The translations under genes and the position numbers were made by a program. Below, piece after piece: positions 42,893 through 51,771 of a stretch of 64,000 bases of DNA (the first letter of the stretch is position 1; each line of letters begins with the position of its first letter). The notes beneath the pieces were generated by a model. It was given only the letters and a program-made list of their open reading frames with translations. It ran no database searches and was not told where the DNA came from. This DNA is from CAZTQN01 sp964615765 (GTDB taxonomy: Bacteria > Planctomycetota > Phycisphaerae > Phycisphaerales > UBA1924): NCBI GenBank assembly GCA_964615765.1, contig CAZTQN010000020.1, forward strand, positions 1-64,000, given 5' to 3'.

Positions 42893-44094
42893 CCGCGCAC
42901 GCACACCGCACCATCCACCGCGCCGCGGCCGCCTTCGCGCTCGCGAGTCTCCCGTTCTCCCTCATCGCCTGCCGCTCCGCCCCGCCGCCCGTCACACTGT
43001 CAGCGCACGAGCGCACCACCGCACAAACCCTCCAGATCGGCGACCTCGCCCCCCCACTCGCCATCTCCACCTGCCTCACCACGCCGCCTCCAAGAGATGC
43101 CCCGCACGCCGTCCGCGTCGTCGAGTTCTGGGCTTCCTGGTGCGCCCCGTGCCTCGCGTCCATGCCGCTGCTCGCGGACGCCAAGCGCCAACACGGCGAC
43201 GCCCTGCAAGCCATCGCGCTGACGACCATCGACGAAAACAACGCCGAGAGCAGCGTCACCCGCCTCTGCACGCAGCACGCGGCCGAGTGGGGCCTCCCGC
43301 TCGGCGTGCACGTCTGCATCGACGACGCCGACCGCACCGCCCGCGCGTACCGCGTCGCGCTCCGCGACACCGCGCTCCCGCGTGCCGCCGTCATCACCCG
43401 CGACGGCCGCATCGCCTGGTGGGGACACCCCGCCGACGCCGCTCCGGTCATCGACGCCGTCATCGACGGCCGTTGGGACCTTGCCGCCGCACGCACCCAA
43501 GGCGCGGCTCGCGCCCGCGACTCCGCCCGCAGCCGCGCCATCGTCGAAAGCTTCGTCGCCGCGACCAACGCCAACGACCAACCGACGCGGCTCGCGCTCG
43601 CCACAGAAGCGTGCGAGATCCCCATCGCGCACACGCGCGGCATCTCGCCCGAGTGGTGGGCGTGGACCACCCGCGTCAGCCTCCTTACCGCCGCCGCCCG
43701 CACCGACGAAGCCCGCGCCGTCGCGCTCCACGCCGCCGAGCTCGACGGCATCCGCAACGACCCCGCCGCCCTCGGCGATCTTCTCACGGCGCTCCCGCCC
43801 GCCGAGGTGCAGCTCCGCCGCGATCTCGCCGAGCGAGCCGTCGGCCTCATCACACAAGCCGAAGCCGCCCCGATCGTGACCACCTGGGACGCGTTCTTGC
43901 GCGATACCGACGATCTCCGCTTCGGCTACGTGTTCATTCAAGCCGCCGACGCCTTCGCCGCCGCGGGCGAGACCGACCGCGCGATCGCCCTGCTCAACGC
44001 CGCGATCGACCGCGCTCCGGACGACACCCGCTTCATCGGGAACAAGCAGCAAGTCCGCGAGCGCATTCGGCTGCTGGAATCATCTCGTCGATAG
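42889..44094 (+). CDS. TlpA-like thioredoxin lipoprotein with helical C-terminal half
   Basis: This 401-residue protein has a leader ending in lipobox LIAC. The thioredoxin domain has the active site FWASWCAPCLASMP and a cis-proline loop near TALPRAAVITRDGRIAW. The second half (about residues 200-400) is helical and TPR-like, ending with GETDRAIALLNAAIDRAPDD. Fusions of a TlpA domain with helical repeats are found in planctomycetes. It starts within the stop of the peroxiredoxin gene, so the two are coupled. It probably acts in the envelope as a thiol reductant. Confidence 0.83.
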   Translation: MTAHAHRTIHRAAAAFALASLPFSLIACRSAPPPVTLSAHERTTAQTLQIGDLAPPLAISTCLTTPPPRDAPHAVRVVEFWASWCAPCLASMPLLADAKRQHGDALQAIALTTIDENNAESSVTRLCTQHAAEWGLPLGVHVCIDDADRTARAYRVALRDTALPRAAVITRDGRIAWWGHPADAAPVIDAVIDGRWDLAAARTQGAARARDSARSRAIVESFVAATNANDQPTRLALATEACEIPIAHTRGISPEWWAWTTRVSLLTAAARTDEARAVALHAAELDGIRNDPAALGDLLTALPPAEVQLRRDLAERAVGLITQAEAAPIVTTWDAFLRDTDDLRFGYVFIQAADAFAAAGETDRAIALLNAAIDRAPDDTRFIGNKQQVRERIRLLESSRR

Positions 44095-44125
44095 CGACGC
44101 ACGCGCGTGCCAAGGCACCCCGTGT

Positions 44126-44920
44126 TCAGAACGCGCTCCGCACCACCCCGCCGTCCACTCGCAGCGCCGACCCGTTCACCCCCGACCCGCGCGGGCTGCA
44201 CACCAGCGCCACAAACGCCGCGATCTCCTCCGGCGACTGGAACCGCTTCAACAGCGACGTCGGCCGGACCGTGCGGAAGAACTCCCGCTCGAACTCCTCC
44301 GCCGACTGGTTCTGCCGCTCCGCGAACGCGCGCACAAAGTCCGACACGCCTTCCGACGCCGTCGGCCCGGGCAGCACGCTGTTCACCGTCACGCCCGTCC
44401 CCGCCGTCGACTCCGCGATACCGCGCGCAATCGCGATCTGCGCCGACTTGGTCATCCCGTAATGCACCATCTCCGCCGGCGTCTGCAACCCCGACTCGCT
44501 CGAGATGAACACCACGCGCCCCCAGTTGTTCTTGAGCATCCCCGGCAGATACGCCCGCGTCAGCCGCACCCCGCTCATCACGTTGGTATCGAAGAACCGC
44601 TGCCAGTCCTCGTCGGGCGTGTCCAGGAACGGCTTGGGCTCGAAGATCCCCAGGTTGTTGACCAGGATGTCCACCGCCGGCACTGCGCTCGCCATCGCCG
44701 CCGCGCCCCGCGCCGTCGCCAGGTCCAGCGCCACGCCGCGCACCTGGCCCGAGCCCGGCAGCGCCATCAACCGTCCCACCGCGGCGTCCACCCGCTGCTG
44801 GTTGCGCCCGTTCACGATCACCGACGCGCCATCACCCCGCAGCGCCGCCGCGACCGCGAACCCGATACCCAGCGTCGAGCCCGTCACGAGCGCCGTCTTG
44901 CCGTGCAACTGCAGATCCAT
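44126..44920 (-). CDS. Short-chain dehydrogenase/reductase
   Basis: This classical SDR of 264 residues has cofactor motif TGSTLGIGFAV, the Asn motif NNLGIF, the catalytic Ser in VVFISSESGLQTP and Tyr/Lys in YGMTKSAQ. PGPTASEGV and a C-terminal GSALRVDGGVV complete the pattern. The asparagine-arginine NGRN after the second strand suggests NADP use. It converges on the TlpA-like gene with 31 bases between stops. The substrate is unknown. Confidence 0.9.
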   Translation of the reverse strand: MDLQLHGKTALVTGSTLGIGFAVAAALRGDGASVIVNGRNQQRVDAAVGRLMALPGSGQVRGVALDLATARGAAAMASAVPAVDILVNNLGIFEPKPFLDTPDEDWQRFFDTNVMSGVRLTRAYLPGMLKNNWGRVVFISSESGLQTPAEMVHYGMTKSAQIAIARGIAESTAGTGVTVNSVLPGPTASEGVSDFVRAFAERQNQSAEEFEREFFRTVRPTSLLKRFQSPEEIAAFVALVCSPRGSGVNGSALRVDGGVVRSAF

Positions 44921-45011
44921 GCCGCGTCCTCCCGGGCGGAGCGCGTCACCCGCCCCGCAGCGGTCAGCCTAGCCGTCCAACCGCGCACGCACGACCAAAC
45001 TCACACCGATA

Positions 45012-45515
45012 TCACCCGCCCACAAGCCGCCACCGCAGCATCGCCGCGTCCGACCCACTCTCCTTGAACCCCGCACGCCGCAGCACGCCGATCGAACCAA
45101 CATTGTCCGGCAAACACTCGGCCCGCACGACGCGCACGCCCTTCTGTCGCATCGCCCACGCGCACAGCGCCACCACCGCCTCCGTCGCATACCCGCGGCC
45201 GCGGTGCGACGCCGCAATCCCGTACCCGATCTCCGCCTCACCCGCCACGTCCGGCAGCCCCTTGAACCCGAGCTCCCCAATCACCACCCCGCCATCTTCC
45301 AGCACCACCAGCCGCGTCCACTCTTCCAACGCCGGACACGACTCCACCACCCCCGCGATGAACGGCAGCGCCTCCGCCATATCGCTATTCGGCCAGTCCG
45401 GCGCCACCCGCAACCCCGTCGCTTCCGCCAGCCGCGCGGGCGACACGATCGCCGCGTGCATCAAGTCAGCACCAAACGGCTCCAACCGAAGCCTCTCCGT
45501 CCGGATGGTCTTCAT
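45012..45515 (-). CDS. GNAT acetyltransferase, RimJ/RimL-like
   Basis: This 167-residue GNAT protein begins with the RimJ/L-type phrase MKTIRTERLRLEPFGAD. The acetyl-CoA motif is AEIGYGIAASHRGRGYATEA, with RGRGYA as the pyrophosphate loop. ECLPDNVGSIGVLRRAGFKE is the conserved C-terminal part seen in ribosomal-protein and amino-acid acetylating members. It is a single gene on the minus strand, divergent from the second ECF sigma gene 150 bases away. The acceptor cannot be named. Confidence 0.88.
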   Translation of the reverse strand: MKTIRTERLRLEPFGADLMHAAIVSPARLAEATGLRVAPDWPNSDMAEALPFIAGVVESCPALEEWTRLVVLEDGGVVIGELGFKGLPDVAGEAEIGYGIAASHRGRGYATEAVVALCAWAMRQKGVRVVRAECLPDNVGSIGVLRRAGFKESGSDAAMLRWRLVGG

Positions 45516-45665
45516 CGCAGCATGGTCCTCAAAGACGGCCCCACAACAAGACCCGCCCGCCCAAGACTACCCAGACGACCCGACCGCACGACTTCGAACA
45601 CTCCGGCCACGAGAAGACCTGCCAGGCGTTTCATTCGCCGTGCGAGTTCGATTACCATCGCCCGC

Positions 45666-46244
45666 ATGGAGTCCGACCACGCAACACTCCTCATGAACGC
45701 CGCGGCTGAGGGCGACAAGGCCGCCGCCGACCGCTTGCTCCCATTGGTCTACGACCAACTCCGCGGCGCCGCGCAGCGACACATGATGGGCGAAGCGCGC
45801 GGGCACACGCTCTCGGCGACCGTGCTCGTGCACGAGGCCTATCTGAAACTCGCCGGCCCGCGACAGATTCCCTGGGCCGGCCGGGCCCACTTCTACGCCG
45901 CCGCCGCCGAGGCGATGCGGCGCATCCTCATCGACCACGCCCGTGCCAAGGCCGCGGCGATCCGTGGCGGCCCCGACGCCCGCCGCGCCGCCCTCAGCCT
46001 CGCCGCCCTGCCAGACCCCGCCTCTGCAAACGAATCCGCCGGATTCCTGATCCTCGACGACGCGATCGTCCGCTTGGAGCGTGCAGACAAGGAGGCCGCC
46101 GCCGTCGTCAGACTCCGCTACTTCGCCGGGCTCAGCATCGACCAGACCGCCGCCGCGCTCGGCGTATCGGCGCCAACGGTCAAACGCACGTGGGCCTTCG
46201 CCCGCGCCTGGCTGAAAGACGCGATCGAGTCGGACCGCGCGTGA
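45666..46244 (+). CDS. Planctomycete-type ECF sigma factor (cassette B)
   Basis: This 192-residue sigma factor is closely related to the one at 35127. They share ADRLLPLVY, GHTLSAT, LVHEAYLKLAGPR and the HFYAAAAEAMR block of region 2. Region 4 is RYFAGLSIDQTAAALGVSAPTVKRTWAFA. ATG 45666 gives a start that aligns with its paralogue after a shorter leader. The kinase-TPR gene follows after 19 bases, repeating the sigma-kinase pair of cassette A. Likely a phosphorylation-controlled regulator; its target promoters are unknown. Confidence 0.9.
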   Translation: MESDHATLLMNAAAEGDKAAADRLLPLVYDQLRGAAQRHMMGEARGHTLSATVLVHEAYLKLAGPRQIPWAGRAHFYAAAAEAMRRILIDHARAKAAAIRGGPDARRAALSLAALPDPASANESAGFLILDDAIVRLERADKEAAAVVRLRYFAGLSIDQTAAALGVSAPTVKRTWAFARAWLKDAIESDRA

Positions 46245-46263
46245 GGCCGCGCAGGAGCATCAC

Positions 46264-49200
46264 ATGCCGGATTCTCATCACGAACACCTCCGCCGCATCT
46301 TCGACCTCGTCATCGCGGCCGCCCCTGCCGACCGCGCCGCCTTGCTCGACCGCGAATGCCGCGATCTCCCCGGCCTCCGCGCCCGCCTCGAAGCCATGAT
46401 CGCGGCGGCCGAGGACGACCGCTTCCTCGCCGACCCAACCCGCTCCGACGCCGACGTCACGCCCACCGCCGACTCCTCCAGCTCCGCACCAACGCTGACC
46501 CTCTCCTCCATCCCCACACTTCGCGAAGGCCCCGGCACCCGCATCGGCCCGTACAAAATCCTTCAGCAACTGGGCGAAGGCGGCTTCGGCGCGGTCTTCA
46601 TGGCCGAGCAGGAAAAGCCGGTCGCACGCCGCGTCGCGCTCAAAATCATCAAGCTCGGCATGGACACGCACCAGGTCGTCGCCCGCTTCGAGCAGGAGCG
46701 TCAGGCCCTGGCGATGATGGACCATCCCAACATCGCCAAGGTCTTCGATGCCGGCGCGACCGAGACCGGCCGCCCCTACTTCGTGATGGAGCTCGTCAAG
46801 GGCGACCCCATCGCGGAATACGCCGACAAGCACAGCATGAGCATCGAGCAGCGCCTCGCGCTGTTCGCGCAGGTCTGCAACGCCGTTCAACACGCCCACA
46901 CCAAGGGCATCATCCACCGCGACATCAAGCCCTCCAACGTCCTCGTCTCCACGCAAGACGGCCGCCCCCACGCCAAGGTCATCGACTTCGGCATCGCCAA
47001 AGCCACCCAGAGCAAACTCACCGAGAAAACGCTCTTCACCGAGCACCGCCAACTCATCGGCACGCCTGAATACATGAGCCCCGAGCAGGCCGACGGCTCG
47101 CTCGATATCGACACCCGCACCGACGTCTACTCCCTGGGCGTCCTGCTCTACGAACTCCTCACCGGGAGCACGCCCTTCAGCAGCAAAGAACTCCGCTCCG
47201 CCGCATACGCCGAGATCCAGCGCATCATCCGCGAGGTCGACCCGCCGCGCCCCAGCACGCGCCTGGGCACCAGCGCCGACACCCTCGCGAGCGTCGCCGC
47301 CCGCCGCCAGATCGAGCCCAAGCGTCTCGGCACGCTCGTCCGAGGCGAGCTCGACTGGATCGTCATGAAGGCCCTGGAGAAGGACCGCCAGCGCCGCTAC
47401 GAATCGCCTAGCGGCCTCGCCTCCGACATCCAGCGCTACCTCGCCGGCGAGGCCGTCATCGCCGCGCCGCCCAGCCGCAGGTACCTTGCCTTCAAATTCA
47501 TCCGGCGGCACCGCAGCGCGGTTGCCGCGGGTGGCGCTATCGCCCTCAGCCTCATCGCCGGAGTCGTCGTCTCCGTCTGGCAGGCTCGCGTCGCGACCAG
47601 CCAGAGAGATCGCGCCGTGCTCGCCGAGGCCCAGATCTCCGCACGCGCCGACGAACTCGCCAAGGTCTCGGAGTTCCAGGCGGAGATGCTCAAGAGCATC
47701 GACGCGACCATCGCCGGCGAGCAGCTCCTCTCGGACCTGCGCGATCGTTTCGACAAGTCCATCCAGGTCATGGCCGTACCGGAGGCGGACCGTCCCGAGC
47801 GCTCCGCCGCCTTTGCACGCGACCTCGAACGCATCAGCGGCACGGACGCCGCCGTCGCCATGATTGACCGCACGATCCTGACGCCCTCGCTGGCGGCCCT
47901 CGACAAGGACTTCACAGACCAGCTCACCGTCGCCGCCGCCCTGAGGAACACCATTGCCAACGTCTATCGCAAGCTCGGCAGATACAACGAAGCCCTCCGC
48001 ATCCAGCGCGGCGTCGTCGAGATTCGCGAACGCCTGCTCGGGAAGGAGGACGCCCGCACGATCGCCTCTCTCGCCATCCTCGCCGACCTGCTGAACTCGC
48101 TGGCGATGACCGAGGAGTCGGTCGCGATGATGCGCGAAGTCCTCGAGCGCTCCCGCCGCACGAACGGCCCAGAACACTACGAGACGCTCGCACACATGAG
48201 CAACCTCGGCACCGCGCTCACCAGCCTCCGCAGCTTCGAAGAGGCTGAACCGCTGCTGCGCGAGGCCCTCGAAGGTCGCCGTCGCACCCTGGGCAATGAA
48301 GATAAGGACACGCTTATCTCCCTCAATACCTACGGAAGACTGCTCATCATGCAAGGCAACGCCGCCGCCACCGAGCCCTACTGGCGCGAAGCCTACGAGA
48401 CGTCGCGGCGCGTCCTGGGTCCCGAACATGCCGACTCGCTCGTCTTCACCGCAAACATGGGCGGCCTCATGCAAGAGCTCGGCCGCTGGAGCGAGGCTGA
48501 ACGTTACTACCTCGAAGCCGCTGCCGGCTTCACGCGCGTGCTCGGCACCGAACATCCCACGACGCTGGCCTGCCTCGAGCGAGCCTGCTTCCCGCTCAGC
48601 CGCCAGGGCAAGTACGCACAGGCCGGCGAGATCCTCAGCCGGATCCTCGTGACCCAGCAGAAGGCCCTCGGGCCCGAGCACCCAAGCACGCTCCGCACCA
48701 AGCTGCGCATCGGCTCCAACCTGCGCGACCAGGAGATGTACCCCGAGGCCGACACGATCCTGCGCGAAACGCTCGACATCTCCCGCCGCACGCTCGGGCC
48801 CGACAACACCGTCACGCTCGATACCATGGCCGCGCTCCGCGAGACGCTCGCACGCGCACGCAGGTTCGACGAGTCCGACGCGCTCGCGATCGAGCACCTC
48901 GCCGCCACTGAACGCGTGTACGGCAAGGACCACCCAAGCAACCTCTCCTCTCGCATCCGCTACGGCGACTCGCTCAGGATCCAGGGAAGGCTTGAAGAGT
49001 CGGAGAAACTCCTGCGCGCAGGCGTCGAAGACGTCCGGCGCGTCCAGGGCCCCAAGCACCTCGAGACCGCCTTCGCCCTCGACAACCTCGCCGCACTCCT
49101 CGCCGACATGGGCAAGCTCGACGAGGCCGAGGCGCTCCTCCGCGAAGCCGTCCCCATCTACGCGGCCAACGTCCGCCCCGATGCACCGCCGCTCCTTCGT

Positions 49201-49593
49201 GCCAAGAACTCCCTCGCTGGCGTCCTGACGCGCCAGGGCAAGCTCGATGAGGCCGAGCCTCTCGCCCGCACCGCCGCGGCCGAGTTGGCACGCGTCGAGG
49301 GCGACGCCTCACTCTCCACGCAAAGGGCCCGCGAAACCCTCGCGCGACTACTCATCGCCCGCAAGGATTTCGCCGGCGCCGAGGCCGTGCTCCTTGAGGC
49401 TCATCGGGGCGCGACCGCAGGCAAGAAGACCTCAGGCACCCACGCCGCGAACTCCTCCATCGAGCAGATCATCGCGCTCTACGAGAGTTGGCACGCCGCT
49501 GAGCCCGGCCGGGACTACGACGCCAAGGCCGCGACGTGGCGAGCGCTGCTCCCACAACCCAATCTCGCCAACCCGCCGATAGAATCGAAGTAA
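46264..49593 (+). CDS. Ser/Thr protein kinase with TPR domain (cassette B)
   Basis: This 1,109-residue paralogue of the cassette A kinase has the same Ser-rich linker (TADSSSSAPTLTLSSIPTL). Its kinase domain starts about residue 94 (GEGGFGAVFMAE), with HRDIKPSN near 218, DFG near 241 and GTPEYMSPEQADG. A transmembrane helix follows (AVAAGGAIALSLIAGVVVS). The extracytoplasmic part has about a dozen TPR units with alternating LLREALEGRR and TLxSLN helices. It ends in the family tail ALYESWHAAEPGRDYDAKAA. All catalytic residues are present. It is paired with the ECF gene upstream. A second, degenerate tail lies in frame after the stop. Confidence 0.93.
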   Translation: MPDSHHEHLRRIFDLVIAAAPADRAALLDRECRDLPGLRARLEAMIAAAEDDRFLADPTRSDADVTPTADSSSSAPTLTLSSIPTLREGPGTRIGPYKILQQLGEGGFGAVFMAEQEKPVARRVALKIIKLGMDTHQVVARFEQERQALAMMDHPNIAKVFDAGATETGRPYFVMELVKGDPIAEYADKHSMSIEQRLALFAQVCNAVQHAHTKGIIHRDIKPSNVLVSTQDGRPHAKVIDFGIAKATQSKLTEKTLFTEHRQLIGTPEYMSPEQADGSLDIDTRTDVYSLGVLLYELLTGSTPFSSKELRSAAYAEIQRIIREVDPPRPSTRLGTSADTLASVAARRQIEPKRLGTLVRGELDWIVMKALEKDRQRRYESPSGLASDIQRYLAGEAVIAAPPSRRYLAFKFIRRHRSAVAAGGAIALSLIAGVVVSVWQARVATSQRDRAVLAEAQISARADELAKVSEFQAEMLKSIDATIAGEQLLSDLRDRFDKSIQVMAVPEADRPERSAAFARDLERISGTDAAVAMIDRTILTPSLAALDKDFTDQLTVAAALRNTIANVYRKLGRYNEALRIQRGVVEIRERLLGKEDARTIASLAILADLLNSLAMTEESVAMMREVLERSRRTNGPEHYETLAHMSNLGTALTSLRSFEEAEPLLREALEGRRRTLGNEDKDTLISLNTYGRLLIMQGNAAATEPYWREAYETSRRVLGPEHADSLVFTANMGGLMQELGRWSEAERYYLEAAAGFTRVLGTEHPTTLACLERACFPLSRQGKYAQAGEILSRILVTQQKALGPEHPSTLRTKLRIGSNLRDQEMYPEADTILRETLDISRRTLGPDNTVTLDTMAALRETLARARRFDESDALAIEHLAATERVYGKDHPSNLSSRIRYGDSLRIQGRLEESEKLLRAGVEDVRRVQGPKHLETAFALDNLAALLADMGKLDEAEALLREAVPIYAANVRPDAPPLLRAKNSLAGVLTRQGKLDEAEPLARTAAAELARVEGDASLSTQRARETLARLLIARKDFAGAEAVLLEAHRGATAGKKTSGTHAANSSIEQIIALYESWHAAEPGRDYDAKAATWRALLPQPNLANPPIESK

Positions 49594-49797
49594 CCCCGAG
49601 AGAGCACCGCTCCACTCTCCGTACGACCGTCTCTGGGACGCACGTCTTTCAGCAGAATCAGCACCAGGAACCCATCGCCCACCGAGAGAGCTGTCTTCAA
49701 AGCCCGCAACAAGCTCGAGCCCGACAAGGGCTACGACCAGCGCGCCGCCGAATGGGAAGAAAAAGCCAGCGCCGTCAAGGGCGAGCCCAAGCCCTGA
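49594..49797 (+). pseudogene. In-frame orphan kinase-tail remnant after cassette B
   Basis: After the TAA of the kinase gene the same frame is open for 67 codons to TGA at 49795-49797. Its last 30 codons encode NKLEPDKGYDQRAAEWEEKA, which matches the consensus of the kinase C-terminal tail (EPGxxYDxKAAxW). The preceding 35 or so codons resemble nothing. The kinase already carries an intact tail, so this looks like the leftover end of a deleted tandem paralogue. No start or ribosome site is seen. It occupies part of the 387-base gap between genes; the rest holds only a terminator. Confidence 0.6.
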
Positions 49798-49865
49798 GCC
49801 TTGCTCGCACACCGCCCCGCACGGCTCCACGACCTCAAGATCCGCGCCACGCCCAAAAACGAAAA

Positions 49866-49889
49866 CCCCCGGGCCTTGCGACCCGGGGG
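49866..49889 (-). terminator. Hairpin terminator of the PEP-CTERM-like gene at 49981
   Basis: CCCCCGGG (49866-49873) pairs perfectly with CCCGGGGG (49882-49889) around an eight-base loop. On the minus strand the stem is followed by TTTTCGTTTTT, a good U-tract. It lies 91 bases past the minus-strand gene's stop. It could also stop transcripts of the kinase gene from the other side. Confidence 0.75.
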
Positions 49890-49980
49890 GGTGGCACAAA
49901 CAAGGTGCCAGTGGGTGGTTCACCACGCCGCACCATGCGAGCGGAGCCAGGCGGCGTCGGCCGCTCGCCCGGCCCGCGGG

Positions 49981-51534
49981 TCAACGCCGCCGCCGGCGCG
50001 ACGCGAGCACGCCGCCGATCGCGAGCGCCAGCCCGGTCGTCGGCGCGGGGATGTTCGCGACAAACACGGCGGAAGTGCTGGCGTCCGCGAACGCGTTGAA
50101 GACGAGCTGGCCCTGGTTGTTCAGGTCGAACGATGTTTCGATGTTGACGACCGGCCGCAGATCCTCGATCAGCGGGTCGGGGTTGAAGTCCAGAACCGTG
50201 TTCACGCCGACCACCAGCCGAGTGCCTCCGAGCGCATCGTTCACGAAGATGCCCCGCGTGTTATCGCTCAGGCCCGCGTAGAAGGCCACCTGACCGAGGT
50301 CATTGAACTGGTGGTCCGCCCCCAGGATGCTGGTGAACGTGACACCGGCCAGGCCGGGCACAGCGTCCCCTTGCCGCACCGCCGCGCGAAGATCGCCCGG
50401 GCCACCGGCGAAGATGGCGAAGTTGTTCTGATTGTTCACGCCGTCCCCGCTCAGCCGCGCGACGAACGCGAGGTCGCCGAGGTTGTTCATCTGGGTCTGA
50501 AACCCAAGGACCTGCTCGACATTGACCCCGGGGGCGAGTCCCGGCGCCTGGTCTCCGGGCGCGATCACCCGGCTGAACTGCCCGTTCCCGTCGTCCACGA
50601 CCAGGGCGAACTGCTGATTCGCCTGCTCATCGCGAATCCCCGCCACGAACGAGACAGCACCCTGGTTGTTCATCCGCACGGAGTCATCGAAAAGGGCGCC
50701 GGAGAAGGTGTTGGACGATGACGCGCTCAGCGGCGTATCGCGGACACCCAGCGGCGTGGCGATCCCGCTGCTGTTCACCCGCAGCAACGCCGTTTGCGAC
50801 GAGAAGCCGGACGCCAGCTCGGCAACGAATGCGTACTGACCAGCGTTGTTGATCTGGTTGTCACGCGGAGACCGGATGGTCGAGATCGTCGTGCCCGCGG
50901 GCAATCCGGGGAGCGATTGCCCACGCACCCCGGCCACCGCGAGACCCGCGGGCGTAGACCGGTGCACCACCAGCGAGGGCGCGTTCGCCACCTGCGAGGT
51001 CAAGATCACATCGCCGGAGTCGTTCAGGCGAAGCGAGTTGACGATGAGGTTCCCGTACGCCCAGTCCGCCGGCTGCCCGGGGACGGGACCCCCGAGGCGG
51101 TACACCGACTCCAACGGACCGCCAACCCGCTGCACGAACGGAGTCGCCACGAACGACGGATTGAACCCGGTAAAGGCAACATCGCCCGCGTTGTTCAACA
51201 GCAACGACTGGTTGAAGGCGCTGAACGTGAAGCCCGGGTCCTGGCCAGGAGCCTGTTCGCCGGTCCGCGCGATCGTGCGCAAGCCCGCGGCCCCCGAGTC
51301 GGTCAAGACCGCGGTCGCGAGGGAGCCTTGCCCAGCCGACACCAGGCTCGTGAAGGCCGTCTCGCCGCGATCGTTGATGCGCAGCGAGGTGTAGTTCCCG
51401 CGCACCGTCGAGGAACCCGGCGACCCCGGCACCACCTGCCCCGCCACGGCGACCGTGCGGTACGTGATCGGTTGAGCAAACACCCCGCCAGCGGACCCGG
51501 CGAGCGCAACGACAGCAAACACACTGCGAATCAA
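49981..51534 (-). CDS. Secreted NxxGxxAF tandem-repeat protein with PEP-CTERM-like tail
   Basis: This 517-residue exported protein has a signal peptide (SVFAVVALAGSAGGVFA). The body has at least eight repeats with an N-x-x-G-x-x-x-F core: NDRGETAF, NNAGDVAF, NNAGQYAF, NNQGAVSF, NNLGDLAF, NDLGQVAF and others. These are spaced about 55-60 residues apart and often follow a GDQAPG-type phrase. The C-terminus IPAPTTGLALAIGGVLAS plus five Arg is a sorting tail of the exosortase/PEP-CTERM type. I place the start at TTG 51534, after the strong AGAGGAGAGAG site; longer frames add a Cys-rich stretch. Function is unknown; probably a surface or matrix protein. Confidence 0.85.
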   Translation of the reverse strand: MIRSVFAVVALAGSAGGVFAQPITYRTVAVAGQVVPGSPGSSTVRGNYTSLRINDRGETAFTSLVSAGQGSLATAVLTDSGAAGLRTIARTGEQAPGQDPGFTFSAFNQSLLLNNAGDVAFTGFNPSFVATPFVQRVGGPLESVYRLGGPVPGQPADWAYGNLIVNSLRLNDSGDVILTSQVANAPSLVVHRSTPAGLAVAGVRGQSLPGLPAGTTISTIRSPRDNQINNAGQYAFVAELASGFSSQTALLRVNSSGIATPLGVRDTPLSASSSNTFSGALFDDSVRMNNQGAVSFVAGIRDEQANQQFALVVDDGNGQFSRVIAPGDQAPGLAPGVNVEQVLGFQTQMNNLGDLAFVARLSGDGVNNQNNFAIFAGGPGDLRAAVRQGDAVPGLAGVTFTSILGADHQFNDLGQVAFYAGLSDNTRGIFVNDALGGTRLVVGVNTVLDFNPDPLIEDLRPVVNIETSFDLNNQGQLVFNAFADASTSAVFVANIPAPTTGLALAIGGVLASRRRRR

Positions 51535-51771
51535 GTTCTCTCTCCTCTTCCAAACACACGCGGCGGCGATCGAGCAGCAGCCCGGCTCCTCTCCGCTAAT
51601 TCCCGCAAAGATAGCCGCGCTCCCCATGAACGCAACCCGTCACTTCCCGAATCAGATTGTCCGTCGCAAACGCACCGCTCAACCGCCTTTCACCGGCGCG
51701 GCCAGCCCGCGAATCGCGCTGACACCGCAGCGACGCTGAAGTAAGTTCCTCTGCGATCCGACAGGCAGGAC

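Noticed and set aside
46180..49059. 959-codon minus-strand open frame opposite kinase B
   Set aside because: Same reason: the antisense shadow of a repeat-rich kinase gene in GC-rich DNA.
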